Assembly (NCBI GenBank): GCA_022496205.1
Contig: WTXD01000008.1
Location: 372,001-436,000 of the forward strand
Length of the DNA: 64,000 bases
From: Gloeopeniophorella convolvens
Taxonomy: Eukaryota; Basidiomycota; Agaricomycetes; Russulales
Reading direction: 5' to 3'
The notes under the pieces are model-generated. The model did not search any database and was not told where the DNA came from. It saw nothing but the letters and a program-made list of their open reading frames with translations. Below are positions 63,963-64,000 of the stretch, in pieces. A program made the position numbers and the translations under genes. Positions within the stretch are counted from its first letter, which is position 1, and every line of letters begins with the position of its first letter.

Positions 63963-64000
<38 letters not shown>
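63963..64000. repeat. CTG/CAG trinucleotide array at window end
   Basis: Uninterrupted CTG for at least 12 units, cut by the window edge, so its full length is unknown. If transcribed from the minus strand inside a gene it would encode poly-Gln, poly-Ser or poly-Ala. Confidence 0.9.

Overview
This is a nuclear contig from a filamentous basidiomycete, most likely an Agaricomycete. The evidence is the gene content (fungal CSL transcription factor, basidiomycete-type F-box protein, GPI-anchored DPBB protein), the many short introns of about 45-70 nt with GTRNGT donors, the GC-rich coding sequence and the short divergent promoters. I see no tRNA, rRNA, CRISPR array or bacterial feature. All gene models were built by eye from translated similarity and splice signals. 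Most close to an exact multiple of three across 4-16 exons, which is the main internal support for them.

Layout. 1-497: 3' end of NAD formate dehydrogenase. 0.5-6.3 kb: gene-poor accessory tract with a decayed transposon-like ORF and a diverged tandem duplication. 6.4-24.6 kb: GCN5, a secreted expansin/GH45-like protein, an ER cyclophilin with a membrane anchor, an RNF216-type RBR ubiquitin ligase, an F-box protein, ESA1, a small membrane protein and a CSL (CBF1/RBP-J type) factor. 24.6-29.2 kb: 4.6 kb with no gene I can support. 29.2-30.9 kb: an unrecognised conserved-looking protein. 30.9-33.8 kb: a GC-rich, gene-free block. 33.8-63.7 kb: dense genes, in order a GRF-type zinc-finger protein, the DYRK kinase YAK1, a PHOSPHO-type HAD phosphatase, the Golgi coiled-coil protein CASP, an SLC35F6-type transporter, TFIIH subunit TFB1/p62, mitochondrial ribosomal protein uS9m, the H2B ubiquitin ligase BRE1, a fused allantoicase-ureidoglycolate lyase, an HSL-type alpha/beta hydrolase and a Swi5/Ace2-like C2H2 factor. 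The window ends in a CTG trinucleotide run.

The genes are mostly unrelated housekeeping functions. Several act on chromatin and transcription (GCN5, ESA1, BRE1, TFB1, CSL, the Swi5-like factor), but nothing shows that they form a functional cluster. The most notable points are three closely spaced single-base frame breaks in the CSL gene, coding micro-exons of 7, 8 and 11 nt, a probable GC-AG intron in TFB1, the two-enzyme purine-catabolism fusion, a repeat pair that keeps the same antisense frame open in both copies, and the two gene-free blocks. I did not find a convincing new multi-gene system.
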